In this document: positions 1 to 9,197 of the stretch, piece by piece
Layout: the number at the start of each line of letters is the position of its first letter
Numbering within the stretch: the stretch's first letter is position 1
Source of the DNA: Methylophaga sp.
GTDB lineage: Bacteria; Pseudomonadota; Gammaproteobacteria; Nitrosococcales; Methylophagaceae
DNA: 64,000 nt
Direction: 5' to 3'
Assembly: GCA_002696735.1 (NCBI GenBank)
Contig: NZSL01000014.1
Span: forward strand, 126,270-190,269
Program-made: the position numbers and the translations under genes
Notes under the pieces: model-generated
Told to the model about the DNA's origin: nothing
What the model saw: only the letters and a program-made list of their open reading frames with translations
Databases searched by the model: none

Positions 1-225
1 CTCGCAGGGCTTGATATTCTTAGTCAGAAGCTACAACAGCACGGCATGAAAGCCGATATGCCTGCGGCACTGGTTCAGCAAGGCACAACAGATAATCAAA
101 AGGTTTGGACAAGTACTATTGCCGAGCTTCCTGAATTGGCAAAAAAACAACAACCTGTCGCACCAACGCTACTGATTATTGGTGAAGTTGTACAATTGCA
201 TAATAAACTATCCTGGTTTTCTTAA
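1..225 (+). CDS. C-terminal end of a CobA/CysG-type uroporphyrinogen-III C-methyltransferase (partial)
   Basis: The open frame runs from the first base to a TAA at 223-225 and gives 74 residues. The tail matches the end of SUMT enzymes: a stretch like VQQGTTDNQKVWTSTIAEL, which sits in the SAM-binding region of the tetrapyrrole methylase fold, followed by a final strand TLLIIGEVVQL. The enzyme family methylates uroporphyrinogen III at C2 and C7 on the way to siroheme or cobalamin. Because the start is missing, it cannot be decided whether this is a stand-alone CobA or the end of a CysG fusion. A weak hairpin (258-274) lies just downstream. Confidence 0.75.
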   Translation, partial: LAGLDILSQKLQQHGMKADMPAALVQQGTTDNQKVWTSTIAELPELAKKQQPVAPTLLIIGEVVQLHNKLSWFS

Positions 226-367
226 TAAAATCAACAGATTAATCTTCCCTTATTGTTTTAGGAATTTTTCCTAATTCTATGTGCGAAACGTCATGCTAGC
301 ATCGCCCTAAGCTTCATAGAAAGCGATATAAAAAAATTAATACAAATATTAAATCTGGGAGATTAAG

Positions 368-2680
368 ATGGCGATTCCATTCCGACGCGGCCTCCTGCCT
401 GCGTTGCTAGCTAGTGCATTAACTCCGGGACTCAGCTTAGCTGCAGAACCGGATCTTCAACTTGAAAATATCGAAGTTATCAGTCTCACACCATTACATG
501 GGGTAGGACTGGAGGCAGATAAAATTCCAAGTCATGTTCAAACTGCAACTGACGAAGATATTGAGCGTAACCAAAGCTTGGATATTTCTGATTTTATGAA
601 TCAGACAATGGATAGTGTGAGTCTGAATGCCGCTCAAAATAATCCTTTCCAACCTGATTTGAAATTCCGTGGTTTCACCGCTTCTCCACTTGTCGGTAAT
701 TCTCAAGGAATATCGGTTTATCAGGATGGTGTTCGTATCAACGAACCTTTCGGCGATGCGGTGAACTTTGAATTATTGCCTAAATCGGCAATTGCCAGCA
801 TGAATATGATGTCAGGTTCGAATCCATTATTTGGTCTGAATACTCTGGGTGGCGCTTTATCGATTCAAACGAAAAACGGTTTTACCCATCCTGGTCATAG
901 TCTGGAAGCTTACACCGGTTCATTTGGTCGTGATTCGGGCACTATTGAAACGGGGGGCAATGACGGCAATTTTGGTTATTTTGTGACCGGTTCCATTACC
1001 AAAGAAGATGGTTGGCGTGATTTTTCACCTTCCAGAGTTGAACAGTTCTTTTCCAACTTAAGCTATCGTAATGAAACCAGTAGTCTGGATTTTGGTATTA
1101 CCGCTGTTGATAGTGATTTGAATGGTAACGGTGCTTCTCCAATTGAGTTAGTTGCTGACGATCGGGAAGCTGTTTTCACCCATCCAGATAATACGCAAAA
1201 TGAGTTGCGTATGTTCACTTTGAATGGATCACATTGGGTGAATGACAATGTCATGCTGTCTGCTAACACCTATTATCGTCGAAGTGATCGCAGCACGTTT
1301 AATGGTGATGGTTCTGAGTTAAGTGTAATTGGTGGGCAAATCGGCGAAGACGAGGATGGTGTTGAAGGTGTATTTGATGGTGATGACGAAATCATTAGTA
1401 CAGATTCGCTCGGCTTTGCAGATGGTGATGATGTAGCCCTGAATAACACTAGTAAAACTGAACAAGATAGTTATGGTTTTGCTTTACAGTCAACCTTTTT
1501 GAATGATTTGTTCGATCGGGAAAATCAATTGATTGTTGGTGCTTCCTACGATACTTCAGATGTTAAATATTCATCCCAATCTGAAATAGCAGAATTTACT
1601 GATTCGCGTGGAACAGATGGAACGGGCTTCATTATTGATGAAACAGTAGTTGATGGTGATATTGAAACAGACACATTCAGTTTGTTTTTCACTAACACAC
1701 ATTCATTAACTGAACGTCTCGATTTAACTGTGGGTGGACGTTATAACTGGATTCAGATTGATATTTCTGGGACCAGCGAAGGTGGTGAACAGGATCTTAA
1801 TGAGTCTGGTAATAAACATGTATTCAAACGCTTTAACCCTACAGTTGGTTTAACTTACGCGTTACAGGATAACTTGACTGTGTATGGGAACTATAGCGAA
1901 TCTAATCGTGCTCCCACTGCATCTGAACTGACTTGTGCCGAACCAGAGTCACCTTGTGCTTACCCTAATGCTTTTTTAGCAGATCCTCCTCTGGATGATG
2001 TAGTTGCTAAAACAGTTGAGGCAGGTTTGCGTGGACAGCAAGAAATGTTTAATTGGTATAGCAACATTTATTACACTCAGCTAACGGATGATTTGTTCTT
2101 CTTCTCAGAAGATGAAGAAGTTTCTGAAGAAGTTAGTGGGCGTTTAGGTCTGGGTAACTTCAGAAATATTGACAAAACAGCACGTGCAGGGCTGGAAGTT
2201 GGACTGAATGGCCAATATCAACAACTGGCCTGGTTTAGTAATTACAGTTATGTTCGGGCGACCTTCGAAGATAATTTTGATTATTCCCGTAATGGCAATT
2301 TATTCAGCGTAAGTAAAGGCGACCGTCTGCCAAGTATTCCTGAACACAATATCAAGATCGGTGTTGATTATGCCTTTACACCGAAATTATCTCTTGGTGC
2401 GACAGCTTCATATCACTCCAGCCAATATTACCGTGGCGATGAGGCAAATGAAGATAAGAAAATCAGTGGTTATGGATTGGTTAATCTCCATGGTCGTTAT
2501 AAGCTGAATAAAAATGTTCAGTTCTTTGCCAAAGTCGACAATTTGTTTGATAGTGAATACGAGAACTTTGGTTTGTACGGCGAACCTGATGAAGCGCCTG
2601 GTCTGGATTATGAAGATCCCCGCTTTGTTGGTGCAGGTGCACCGAGAGCCGGATGGATTGGTTTTAAAATTACTCTGTAA
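368..2680 (+). CDS. TonB-dependent outer-membrane receptor
   Basis: A 770-residue outer-membrane receptor that would import a chelate or other scarce ligand using energy from TonB-ExbBD. A signal peptide (about residues 1-26, cleavage after SLAA) is followed by a TonB-box-like segment (IEVIS, 35-39), a plug domain (about 55-165, with the typical NGISVYQDGVRINEPFGD-like stretch) and a 22-strand-type barrel ending in a hydrophobic strand (GWIGFKITL). An acidic loop rich in D, E and G lies near residues 320-345. The start ATG follows a good site (gggagatt). The ligand cannot be named: no Fur box or cobalamin riboswitch was recognised in the 140 bp upstream, and the neighbours give no clear hint. 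The gene stands alone and is closed by a terminator. Confidence 0.9.
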   Translation: MAIPFRRGLLPALLASALTPGLSLAAEPDLQLENIEVISLTPLHGVGLEADKIPSHVQTATDEDIERNQSLDISDFMNQTMDSVSLNAAQNNPFQPDLKFRGFTASPLVGNSQGISVYQDGVRINEPFGDAVNFELLPKSAIASMNMMSGSNPLFGLNTLGGALSIQTKNGFTHPGHSLEAYTGSFGRDSGTIETGGNDGNFGYFVTGSITKEDGWRDFSPSRVEQFFSNLSYRNETSSLDFGITAVDSDLNGNGASPIELVADDREAVFTHPDNTQNELRMFTLNGSHWVNDNVMLSANTYYRRSDRSTFNGDGSELSVIGGQIGEDEDGVEGVFDGDDEIISTDSLGFADGDDVALNNTSKTEQDSYGFALQSTFLNDLFDRENQLIVGASYDTSDVKYSSQSEIAEFTDSRGTDGTGFIIDETVVDGDIETDTFSLFFTNTHSLTERLDLTVGGRYNWIQIDISGTSEGGEQDLNESGNKHVFKRFNPTVGLTYALQDNLTVYGNYSESNRAPTASELTCAEPESPCAYPNAFLADPPLDDVVAKTVEAGLRGQQEMFNWYSNIYYTQLTDDLFFFSEDEEVSEEVSGRLGLGNFRNIDKTARAGLEVGLNGQYQQLAWFSNYSYVRATFEDNFDYSRNGNLFSVSKGDRLPSIPEHNIKIGVDYAFTPKLSLGATASYHSSQYYRGDEANEDKKISGYGLVNLHGRYKLNKNVQFFAKVDNLFDSEYENFGLYGEPDEAPGLDYEDPRFVGAGAPRAGWIGFKITL

Positions 2681-2695
2681 TCAAATCGTTAAGCT

Positions 2696-2730
2696 AAAAG
2701 AAAGGCCGCTTCATGCGGCCTTTCTTTTTT
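2696..2730. terminator. Bidirectional intrinsic terminator between the TonB receptor gene and nadC
   Basis: A 14-bp stem (core aaaggccgc / gcggccttt, loop ttcat) is flanked by A-runs on the left and T-runs on the right, so it can stop transcription from both convergent genes. It touches the nadC stop codon. Confidence 0.9.
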
Positions 2731-3577
2731 ATAAATCAATAAATCGCATCGATAAGTCGACAGCCTGCAAATCTTTGGTTAATTGCCCCACAGAAATTCT
2801 ATCAACACCTGTCTCAGCAATACTTCGTAGCGTCTCTTTATTAATACCACCAGAAGCCTCAAGAGCTACTTTACCCTGAGCAATCACAACAGCCTCGCGA
2901 AGCATCTCCAGTGAAAAATTATCCAGCAAAACAATATCCACAGCAGTATTGAGTACCTGATGTAATTCATCCATAGACTCGACTTCAACTTCAATTGACA
3001 CATTTGGATGCAAAGCTTTGGCCTGAGCTACCGCTGCTGCAATTGAGCCCGCAGCAAGAATATGATTTTCCTTAATCAATATGGCGTCATACAGCCCAAA
3101 GCGATGATTAACTCCGCCACCACAACGTACCGCATATTTCTGGCCAAGCCTTAATCCTGGAAGGGTTTTGCGGGTATCCAGCAGTTTAACCGGCAAGTCT
3201 TTGATGATGTCAGCATAAAGTTTGGTATGGGTAGCGGTGCCGGAAAACGTCTGCAAAAAATTCATAGCGGTACGTTCGCCACTCAATAATGCCCGGGCAT
3301 TACCGGAGAGTTCACATACCACCGCATTTTCCCGCAGCAAATCGGCATCGTTGAAGAACCAGTGGATTTGAATACTTGGATCCAGCTGCTTGAAGACTTC
3401 ATTAAACCAGTCTTGCCCACATAGAACAGCATCCTGACGACTAATTAGTCTGGCTTTGGCTATCGCATTTTTTGGAATAAGATCTGCGGTGAGATCTTGT
3501 TGTCCAATATCCTCAAGTAGGGAGAGTTTGACTTGTGAAGTAATAAAATTTGCTGGAATGAAATTCTGAATCGTCAT
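2729..3577 (-). CDS. nadC: Nicotinate-nucleotide pyrophosphorylase (carboxylating), quinolinate phosphoribosyltransferase
   Basis: Converts quinolinate and PRPP to nicotinate mononucleotide, CO2 and PPi in de novo NAD synthesis. The 282-residue length is normal for NadC. The N-terminal alpha/beta sandwich and the barrel domain are both present. Characteristic segments are DTRKTLPGLR with the following K-Y-A-V-R-C-G-G-G-x-N-H-R (about 137-158), the VEVE stretch, and the phosphate-binding ALEASGGI and DRISVGQLT near the end. The gene is alone on its strand: nadA and nadB are not adjacent. The ribosome-binding site before the chosen ATG is weak, so a slightly different start is possible. Confidence 0.96.
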   Translation of the reverse strand: MTIQNFIPANFITSQVKLSLLEDIGQQDLTADLIPKNAIAKARLISRQDAVLCGQDWFNEVFKQLDPSIQIHWFFNDADLLRENAVVCELSGNARALLSGERTAMNFLQTFSGTATHTKLYADIIKDLPVKLLDTRKTLPGLRLGQKYAVRCGGGVNHRFGLYDAILIKENHILAAGSIAAAVAQAKALHPNVSIEVEVESMDELHQVLNTAVDIVLLDNFSLEMLREAVVIAQGKVALEASGGINKETLRSIAETGVDRISVGQLTKDLQAVDLSMRFIDL

Positions 3578-3662
3578 AGTGTTAGGGGTTCAATTTAAAC
3601 AGACGATAGGGTAACTGTTAAAGCTCTGATAATCTATTCAGAAACCTATGTTGGAGAGATGA

Positions 3663-4214
3663 GTGATTATCGACAAGCAAAGTGGATGGCTGGATGCGGC
3701 GGAGATTTTACCCTCACCAAATTATGATGACCGTCCTGATGAGAGCGATATCAGCGGCATCATTATTCACAATATCAGTTTACCGCCTGGACAGTTCGGC
3801 GGAGGCTGGATTGCCGATCTTTTTCTAAACCAGCTTGACCCGAATGCACATCCTTATTTTGCAGAAATCGCGCATCTAAAAGTTTCATCGCATTTGTTGA
3901 TAAGACGAGATGGATTGATGCAGCAGTTTGTGCCATTTCAAAAACGTGCATGGCATGCAGGGGTATCCTGCTGGGAAGGGCGTGAACGTTGTAATGACTT
4001 TACAATCGGTATTGAAATGGAAGGCGATGATGAAACAGCATTCACCGAAGATCAATATCAACAACTAGCAAATGTGAGCAAAGCTCTGTTTGCAGCCTAT
4101 CCATTATTATCGAAAGAACGAATTACCGGTCATGAGCATATCGCTCCTGGACGTAAAACCGATCCCGGGCCCTATTTTGATTGGGTCTATTTCAAACAAT
4201 TATTGCAAGCATAA
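3663..4214 (+). CDS. ampD: 1,6-anhydro-N-acetylmuramyl-L-alanine amidase AmpD
   Basis: Cytoplasmic zinc amidase of peptidoglycan recycling. It removes the stem peptide from 1,6-anhydro-MurNAc, and its loss derepresses ampC-type beta-lactamases where AmpR exists. The 183 residues align along their whole length with the E. coli enzyme. Zinc ligands fall at H36, H157 and D167, with E118 and K165 at the expected catalytic positions. The start is a GTG preceded by ttggagag. It is transcribed divergently from nadC, with an 85-bp gap, and ends in a terminator. Confidence 0.96.
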   Translation: MIIDKQSGWLDAAEILPSPNYDDRPDESDISGIIIHNISLPPGQFGGGWIADLFLNQLDPNAHPYFAEIAHLKVSSHLLIRRDGLMQQFVPFQKRAWHAGVSCWEGRERCNDFTIGIEMEGDDETAFTEDQYQQLANVSKALFAAYPLLSKERITGHEHIAPGRKTDPGPYFDWVYFKQLLQA

Positions 4215-4216
4215 AA

Positions 4217-4240
4217 AAAGCCGCCAGGAGGCGGCTTTAG
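4217..4240. terminator. Intrinsic terminator between ampD and the FKBP gene
   Basis: Perfect 9-bp stem (aaagccgcc / ggcggcttt) with a 4-nt loop, preceded by an A-run and placed between two convergent genes. It can serve both strands, but the A-run makes it stronger for the minus-strand gene. Confidence 0.8.
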
Positions 4241-4257
4241 TCGATTTTAAATGATTA

Positions 4258-4932
4258 TCACTGCGTGATCGCAATCAGCTCGATATCAAAAATCAAAGTT
4301 TCATTGGGGCCAATCATTTCACCGGCACCTTGTGGACCATAAGCCAGATTGCCTGGGATGACCACGCGCCATTTTCCGCCTTCTTTCATCATCTGCAAGA
4401 CTTCCTGCCAGCCTTGAATAACGCCATTCACTGGGAAGGTTGCTGGTTCACCACGCTGAATAGAGCTGTCAAACACAGTACCATCAATCAAAGTACCTTC
4501 GTAATGGGCGATGACTTTATCAGTTGCTTTTGGTGTTGCGCCATCACCTTCTTCAAGAATTTCATATTGCAGGCCACTATCGGTTGTGACTACACCGTCT
4601 TTTTTAGCGTTTTCTGCCATATAGGCTTTAGACTCGGCTTGTTTTTTGTTCATCATTGCAGCCAGTTCTTGTGATTTTTTCTGCTGGTATTTACCAATGA
4701 TTTCCTGCGCAGTTGCCTGATCCATCTGTGGTTGACGGCCAGCCATCATGTCGGCAACACCTGCACTGAATGCATCCATTTCAAGCTCTACACCTTCCAT
4801 CATCATTTGTTGACCGACTTGTATGCCGAAGATATAGCTGAGTTTTTGTTGTTCGGTATCGAGGGTGGCGTTTTCTGCCATTACATTAGCTCCAAATAAA
4901 ACGGGAAGGAAAGCGAGATATTTCAGTTTCAT
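4258..4932 (-). CDS. Periplasmic FKBP-type peptidyl-prolyl isomerase (FkpA/Mip-like)
   Basis: A 224-residue exported chaperone that catalyses cis-trans isomerisation of prolyl bonds in periplasmic proteins. The order is: signal peptide (about 1-19, cleavage after VMA), an alpha-helical N-terminal dimerisation region of the FKBP_N type (about 22-115, with LSYIFGIQVGQQM), a linker helix, then the FKBP catalytic domain (about 130-224, with AHYEGTLIDGTVFDSS and IPGNLAYG). FkpA, FklB and Mip share this layout, so no single symbol is given. The gene is convergent with ampD and has its own 5' region. Confidence 0.93.
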   Translation of the reverse strand: MKLKYLAFLPVLFGANVMAENATLDTEQQKLSYIFGIQVGQQMMMEGVELEMDAFSAGVADMMAGRQPQMDQATAQEIIGKYQQKKSQELAAMMNKKQAESKAYMAENAKKDGVVTTDSGLQYEILEEGDGATPKATDKVIAHYEGTLIDGTVFDSSIQRGEPATFPVNGVIQGWQEVLQMMKEGGKWRVVIPGNLAYGPQGAGEMIGPNETLIFDIELIAITQ

Positions 4933-5065
4933 GTCTTATGACTCTCAAATTTTAAATAAAATAATTTAGCTTGCGTGGGTTAGAGATCTTATCAGCCGCG
5001 AAGTTCGCCATGCGATTGTCTCATATTTTTTCACAGCTTTCAGATTGAATAGCCGAGTAATACAC

Positions 5066-5094
5066 TTGGTTATTCGTTCAAATGATACTATAAT
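5066..5094 (+). promoter_or_regulatory. Sigma-70-type promoter of the suf operon
   Basis: A -35-like TTGGTT (5066-5071) and a perfect TATAAT (5089-5094) are separated by 17 bp. The suf regulator gene starts 24 bp after the -10 box, with aggagg as ribosome-binding site (5105-5110). Confidence 0.7.
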
Positions 5095-5104
5095 GGTATC
5101 AATT
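5080..5104. promoter_or_regulatory. Operator-like 25-bp palindrome over the suf -10 box
   Basis: Arms aaatgatac (5080-5088) and gtatcaatt (5096-5104) pair at 8 of 9 positions across 7 bp that hold most of the TATAAT box. The size and spacing are those of sites bound by dimeric Rrf2-family regulators such as IscR. The first gene of the operon encodes such a regulator, so autorepression is inferred. Confidence 0.6.
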
Positions 5105-5117
5105 AGGAGGGCGTCAA

Positions 5118-5606
5118 ATGTTACGCATGAGTAAATTGACTGATTACGGCATTGTGCTGATGAGTTACATAGCCGAGCACCGAAGCAAACAGCATAGTGC
5201 CCACATGCTATCTGATGCCGTGCATATGCCATTGCCGACGGTGCGAAAAATTTTAAAAGTGTTGTCAGCCGGAGGACTACTGACTTCAGAACGTGGCGCG
5301 CAGGGTGGATATACATTAAGTGGAGATCCCGCCAGTATTTCCGTCGCGCAGATTATTACCGCAATTGAAGGTCCTATAGCTTTAACGGAATGTGTAAGTA
5401 CTGTTACGCATTGTGATCAGGAAACGCATTGCACCGTGCAGACAAACTGGAACCAAATCAATAATGCCGTATTTCACGCGCTGGATGAGGTCAAGTTAGC
5501 CGATATGCTGGCGCCAACAGTTTCAGCGCCGCGAACAGTTCAATTTTACCCGCCCAATTACAGGGCAAGAACAGTTACCTTACAGGATGGTGATCAACAT
5601 GAATGA
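5118..5606 (+). CDS. Rrf2-family Fe-S-responsive transcriptional regulator of the SUF operon
   Basis: A 162-residue Rrf2 protein with an N-terminal winged helix (about 1-65, [15 protein letters not shown] as recognition helix) and three cysteines, C92, C99 and C105, arranged as the [2Fe-2S] ligands of IscR (C92, C98, C104). The fourth IscR ligand, a histidine three residues after the last cysteine, is not present. It belongs with the SUF regulators found at the head of suf operons in Xanthomonas and relatives, not with the cyanobacterial SufR (DeoR-type). It likely senses cluster status and represses the operon through the palindrome at the promoter. Its stop overlaps the sufB start region. 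Confidence 0.9.
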   Translation: MLRMSKLTDYGIVLMSYIAEHRSKQHSAHMLSDAVHMPLPTVRKILKVLSAGGLLTSERGAQGGYTLSGDPASISVAQIITAIEGPIALTECVSTVTHCDQETHCTVQTNWNQINNAVFHALDEVKLADMLAPTVSAPRTVQFYPPNYRARTVTLQDGDQHE

Positions 5607-7047
5607 TCAAACACAACAACTAGAAGCAATTACCCAGAAAGAATACAAAGCTGGCTTTTATACTGATATTGAATCAGACAGTTTGCCACCGGGTTTGAAT
5701 GAAGATGTAGTTCGTCAGATCTCCCTTATTAAAGGTGAGCCGGAGTTCATGCTTGAATGGCGCCTGAAAGCCTTCCGCCATTGGTTAACGATGGAAACGC
5801 CGGAATGGGCACACGTCCATTATCCTGAAATCGACTATCAGTCAGTCAGTTATTATTCAGCTCCCAAGAAAAAAACTGATGGACCAAAAAGCCTCGATGA
5901 AGTTGATCCGGAATTATTGCGTACCTATGAAAAGCTGGGTGTGCCCTTAGACGAACGGGCGCGTTTGGCAGGGGTTGCTGTTGACGCGGTGTTTGATAGC
6001 GTTTCAGTCTCTAATACCTTTAAAGATAAACTGGCCGAGCAGGGCATCCTGTTTATGCCAATCTCAGAAGCCATTCATGAGCATCCTGAACTGGTCAAAA
6101 AATATCTGGGTAGTGTTGTTCCCTATAAAGATAACTATTACGCTGCATTGAACTGTGCTGTATTTACCGATGGTTCTTTTGTCTATATCCCGAAAGGGGT
6201 GCGTTGTCCGATGGAACTCTCCACTTATTTCCGTATCAATGCGGCTAATACCGGACAGTTTGAACGGACGTTAATCATTGCTGATGATGACTCCTATGTG
6301 AGTTACCTGGAAGGTTGTACAGCGCCTATGCGTGATGAAAACCAGCTGCATGCGGCGGTAGTAGAACTGGTGGCACTGGATCGTGCAGAAATTAAATATT
6401 CCACTGTGCAGAACTGGTATCCCGGTGATGAAAACGGCAAAGGTGGTATTTATAACTTTGTAACAAAACGTGCAGCCTGCCGTGGTGAAAGTTCAAAAGT
6501 CTCCTGGACTCAGGTTGAAACTGGCTCAGCCATTACCTGGAAATATCCAAGTGTGATTTTGCAGGGGGATAATTCTGTAGGTGAATTTTACTCAGTGGCT
6601 GTTACCAATAATATGCAGCAGGCTGATACCGGAACCAAGATGATCCATCTGGGTAAAAACACCAGCTCGACCATTATCTCCAAAGGTATTTCGGCTGGTA
6701 GATCATCCAATGCATACCGCGGTCTGGTTCGGATTGGACCCAATGCCGAGAATGCGCGTAACTACACAGAGTGTGATTCGTTACTGATGGGCGATAAATG
6801 TGCTGCGCATACTTTTCCGTATATTGAAGTGAAAAATCCGAGTGCTCAGGTTGAGCACGAAGCCTCTACTTCAAAAATCAGTGAAGATCAGCTGTTTTAT
6901 TGCAAGCAGCGTGGCCTTGATGTGGAAGATTCTGTATCAATGATTGTCAACGGTTTCTGTAAACAGGTTATTCGTGAGCTGCCGATGGAATTTGCGGTTG
7001 AAGCTCAGAACCTGCTGGGCTTGTCGTTGGAAGGCTCGGTTGGTTAA
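5599..7047 (+). CDS. sufB: Fe-S cluster assembly scaffold protein SufB
   Basis: Core subunit of the SufBCD scaffold complex that builds Fe-S clusters in the cytoplasm. The sequence follows E. coli SufB closely ([49 protein letters not shown]) over 482 residues. I chose the ATG at 5599 because it follows aggatgg at a proper distance and overlaps the preceding stop codon; an in-frame ATG at 5587 would add four residues. A 75-bp gap to sufC is the longest in the operon. Confidence 0.96.
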   Translation: MNDQTQQLEAITQKEYKAGFYTDIESDSLPPGLNEDVVRQISLIKGEPEFMLEWRLKAFRHWLTMETPEWAHVHYPEIDYQSVSYYSAPKKKTDGPKSLDEVDPELLRTYEKLGVPLDERARLAGVAVDAVFDSVSVSNTFKDKLAEQGILFMPISEAIHEHPELVKKYLGSVVPYKDNYYAALNCAVFTDGSFVYIPKGVRCPMELSTYFRINAANTGQFERTLIIADDDSYVSYLEGCTAPMRDENQLHAAVVELVALDRAEIKYSTVQNWYPGDENGKGGIYNFVTKRAACRGESSKVSWTQVETGSAITWKYPSVILQGDNSVGEFYSVAVTNNMQQADTGTKMIHLGKNTSSTIISKGISAGRSSNAYRGLVRIGPNAENARNYTECDSLLMGDKCAAHTFPYIEVKNPSAQVEHEASTSKISEDQLFYCKQRGLDVEDSVSMIVNGFCKQVIRELPMEFAVEAQNLLGLSLEGSVG

Positions 7048-7122
7048 ACAGCGTTCACTTACATAACTACATGTTGGGCGGGTCAGGCCGCTTAACCTAT
7101 AAAAAATGAATAGAGAATAATT

Positions 7123-7896
7123 ATGAAAATGTTGGAAATAAAAAATTTACACGCATCAATTGAGGGCAAAGAAATTCTGCGTGGTATCAATCTGACGGTC
7201 AATGCTGGCGAAGTTCATGCCATCATGGGACCAAATGGTGCCGGTAAAAGCACCTTGTCAAATGTATTAACAGGTCGTGAAGGCTATGAAATCACCCAGG
7301 GTGAAGTCATATATAAAGGTCAAAACCTGCTGGAACTGGAACCTGAAGAGCGTGCCAGACGCGGCGTGTTTCTGGCTTTTCAGTATCCGGTAGAAATCCC
7401 CGGCGTCAGTAATATCTATCTGCTTAAAGCCGCATTAAATGCCATTCGTAAACATCAGGGTCTGGAAGAGCTTGATGCCATCGATTTCCTGACGCTGGTC
7501 CGCAGCAAAATGGCGTTGGTCAAAATGGACGAACAGTTTTTACACCGCAGTGTAAATGAAGGTTTCTCCGGCGGTGAGAAAAAACGTAATGAAATCCTGC
7601 AAATGGCCTTACTGGAGCCGCAACTGGCAATTATGGATGAAACCGATTCAGGTCTGGATATTGACGCCCTGAAAACCGTTTCTGAGGGGGTTAATGCCTT
7701 GCGTAGTCCTGAGCGTTCATTTGTGATGATTACCCATTATCAGCGGTTACTTGATTATATCGTTCCCGATTTTGTGCATGTGTTGTCTGAAGGTCGCATC
7801 GTAAAATCGGGTGATAAAGAATTGGCAAAAGAACTGGAAAAATCCGGCTATAGCTGGGTGCATGATGCACCAGAGCCGGAAGGGCAGCCTGCATGA
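7123..7896 (+). CDS. sufC: Fe-S cluster assembly ATPase SufC
   Basis: ABC-type ATPase of the SufBCD complex; ATP hydrolysis drives conformational change of SufB-SufD. It has a Walker A motif GPNGAGKST (36-44), the SufC-type signature FSGGEKKR, and a Walker B ending in MDETDSGLD. The 257 residues are normal for the family. A second in-frame ATG lies two codons later (MLEIKN), so the start may be 7129. The end overlaps sufD by four bases (ATGA), which points to translational coupling. Confidence 0.97.
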   Translation: MKMLEIKNLHASIEGKEILRGINLTVNAGEVHAIMGPNGAGKSTLSNVLTGREGYEITQGEVIYKGQNLLELEPEERARRGVFLAFQYPVEIPGVSNIYLLKAALNAIRKHQGLEELDAIDFLTLVRSKMALVKMDEQFLHRSVNEGFSGGEKKRNEILQMALLEPQLAIMDETDSGLDIDALKTVSEGVNALRSPERSFVMITHYQRLLDYIVPDFVHVLSEGRIVKSGDKELAKELEKSGYSWVHDAPEPEGQPA

Positions 7897-9197
7897 AAGT
7901 ATTAACAGACATTCATACCGATTTTTCTGCTGTTGCTAACAGCCGTGACATTATGGTGGCTGACAACGCACGTTGGAAAACCCTGCGTGAACAAGCTCAG
8001 CATCAGTTTGCACGAATGGGCTTACCCGGCAGAAAAGAAGAAGACTGGAAATACACCAGCCTGTGGCAGTTTGGTCAGGAACAGTTTGTTCATCAGGTAT
8101 CCCAACCAGGATATGCTGATATTCATGAGCTGAAGCTGGTTGAAGATGCCTATCGTCTGGTGATTGTCGATGGTCGTGTGGATTTGACTGCATCATCCAT
8201 TGACAGACTGCCTGATGGGCTTACCGTAACGCCATTATCTCAATCAATTGAGCGCGCCAGCGAATTTCTCAATCAACAAATCAGCATGGAAAAGCCAGGC
8301 TTTAATGCGATGAACACCATGTTGATGAATGAGGGTGTTTTCATAGAGGTAACTGAAAATACAAAGATTGATAAACCGATTGAATTAATCGTGGTAAACA
8401 GCGGCCATACGCAATATTACGCAATGCATCTGCGTCATGTCATTGTGCTTGGAAAAGACAGTCAGGCAACCTTTATTGAAACCTATGCTGGCAATGATAA
8501 AGCCAATGGTTTGACCGATGTAGTAACTGAAATAAGTCTGGCTGAAAATGCAGAATTATTTCATTACAAATTACAGCGTGAATCACTGGGGCATTATCAT
8601 GTTGCCACTATGGCTGCCTCACAGGCTACTGACAGTAAATGGCATAACACCAATATTTCTCTAGGTGCAAAACTCGCCAGAAACGATGTACACAGCCAAT
8701 TATTGGGAGAGCAATCCCATGTGACGATGAACGGTCTGTATCTGGTGACCGGAGAACAGCATGTAGATAATCACACTCGCATTGATCACAGCGTCCCAAA
8801 TACCACCAGTGAAGAAGTTTACAAAGGTGTATTGGATGAACAAAGCCATGCGGTGTTTAACGGCAAAGTAATCGTTCATAAAGATGCCCAGAAAACCGAT
8901 GCCAATCAAAGCAACCGCAATTTACTGTTGTCTCGTGGTTGTGAAATTGATACCAAACCGGAAATGGAAATCTATGCCGATGATGTCAAATGTGGACATG
9001 GTAGTGCAGTAGGTCAAATCAATGAAGATCAATTGTTTTTCCTGCGTAGCCGTGGTCTCGATGAAGTTAGTGCTCGTAGCTTGCTGACTTTTGCCTTTGC
9101 GGTTGACGTGATTGAACGCATTACCAATCAGGAACTCAAACAATCTATTACCCAGGTAATTGAAAAACGTTTACCTAAAGGTGTTGTGCATGAGTAA
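7893..9197 (+). CDS. sufD: Fe-S cluster assembly protein SufD
   Basis: Partner of SufB in the scaffold complex. It is a 434-residue protein with an N-terminal helical domain ([11 protein letters not shown], typical of SufD) and the beta-helix core with [20 protein letters not shown] and the final [15 protein letters not shown] segment shared with SufB. It overlaps sufC by four bases and sufS by eight, so the genes are certainly one transcript. Confidence 0.96.
   Translation: MKVLTDIHTDFSAVANSRDIMVADNARWKTLREQAQHQFARMGLPGRKEEDWKYTSLWQFGQEQFVHQVSQPGYADIHELKLVEDAYRLVIVDGRVDLTASSIDRLPDGLTVTPLSQSIERASEFLNQQISMEKPGFNAMNTMLMNEGVFIEVTENTKIDKPIELIVVNSGHTQYYAMHLRHVIVLGKDSQATFIETYAGNDKANGLTDVVTEISLAENAELFHYKLQRESLGHYHVATMAASQATDSKWHNTNISLGAKLARNDVHSQLLGEQSHVTMNGLYLVTGEQHVDNHTRIDHSVPNTTSEEVYKGVLDEQSHAVFNGKVIVHKDAQKTDANQSNRNLLLSRGCEIDTKPEMEIYADDVKCGHGSAVGQINEDQLFFLRSRGLDEVSARSLLTFAFAVDVIERITNQELKQSITQVIEKRLPKGVVHE

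Noticed and set aside
226..367. Riboswitch or Fur box before the TonB receptor
   Set aside because: No cobalamin-riboswitch core and no 19-bp Fur-like palindrome could be found; only a weak A+T hairpin (258-274).
2514..2879. Plus-strand frame over the end of the TonB receptor gene and nadC
   Set aside because: It crosses a strong terminator and two well-supported genes in other frames.
4966..5316. Minus-strand frame over the suf promoter and regulator start
   Set aside because: It covers a clear promoter and the Rrf2 gene; composition is that of a shadow frame.
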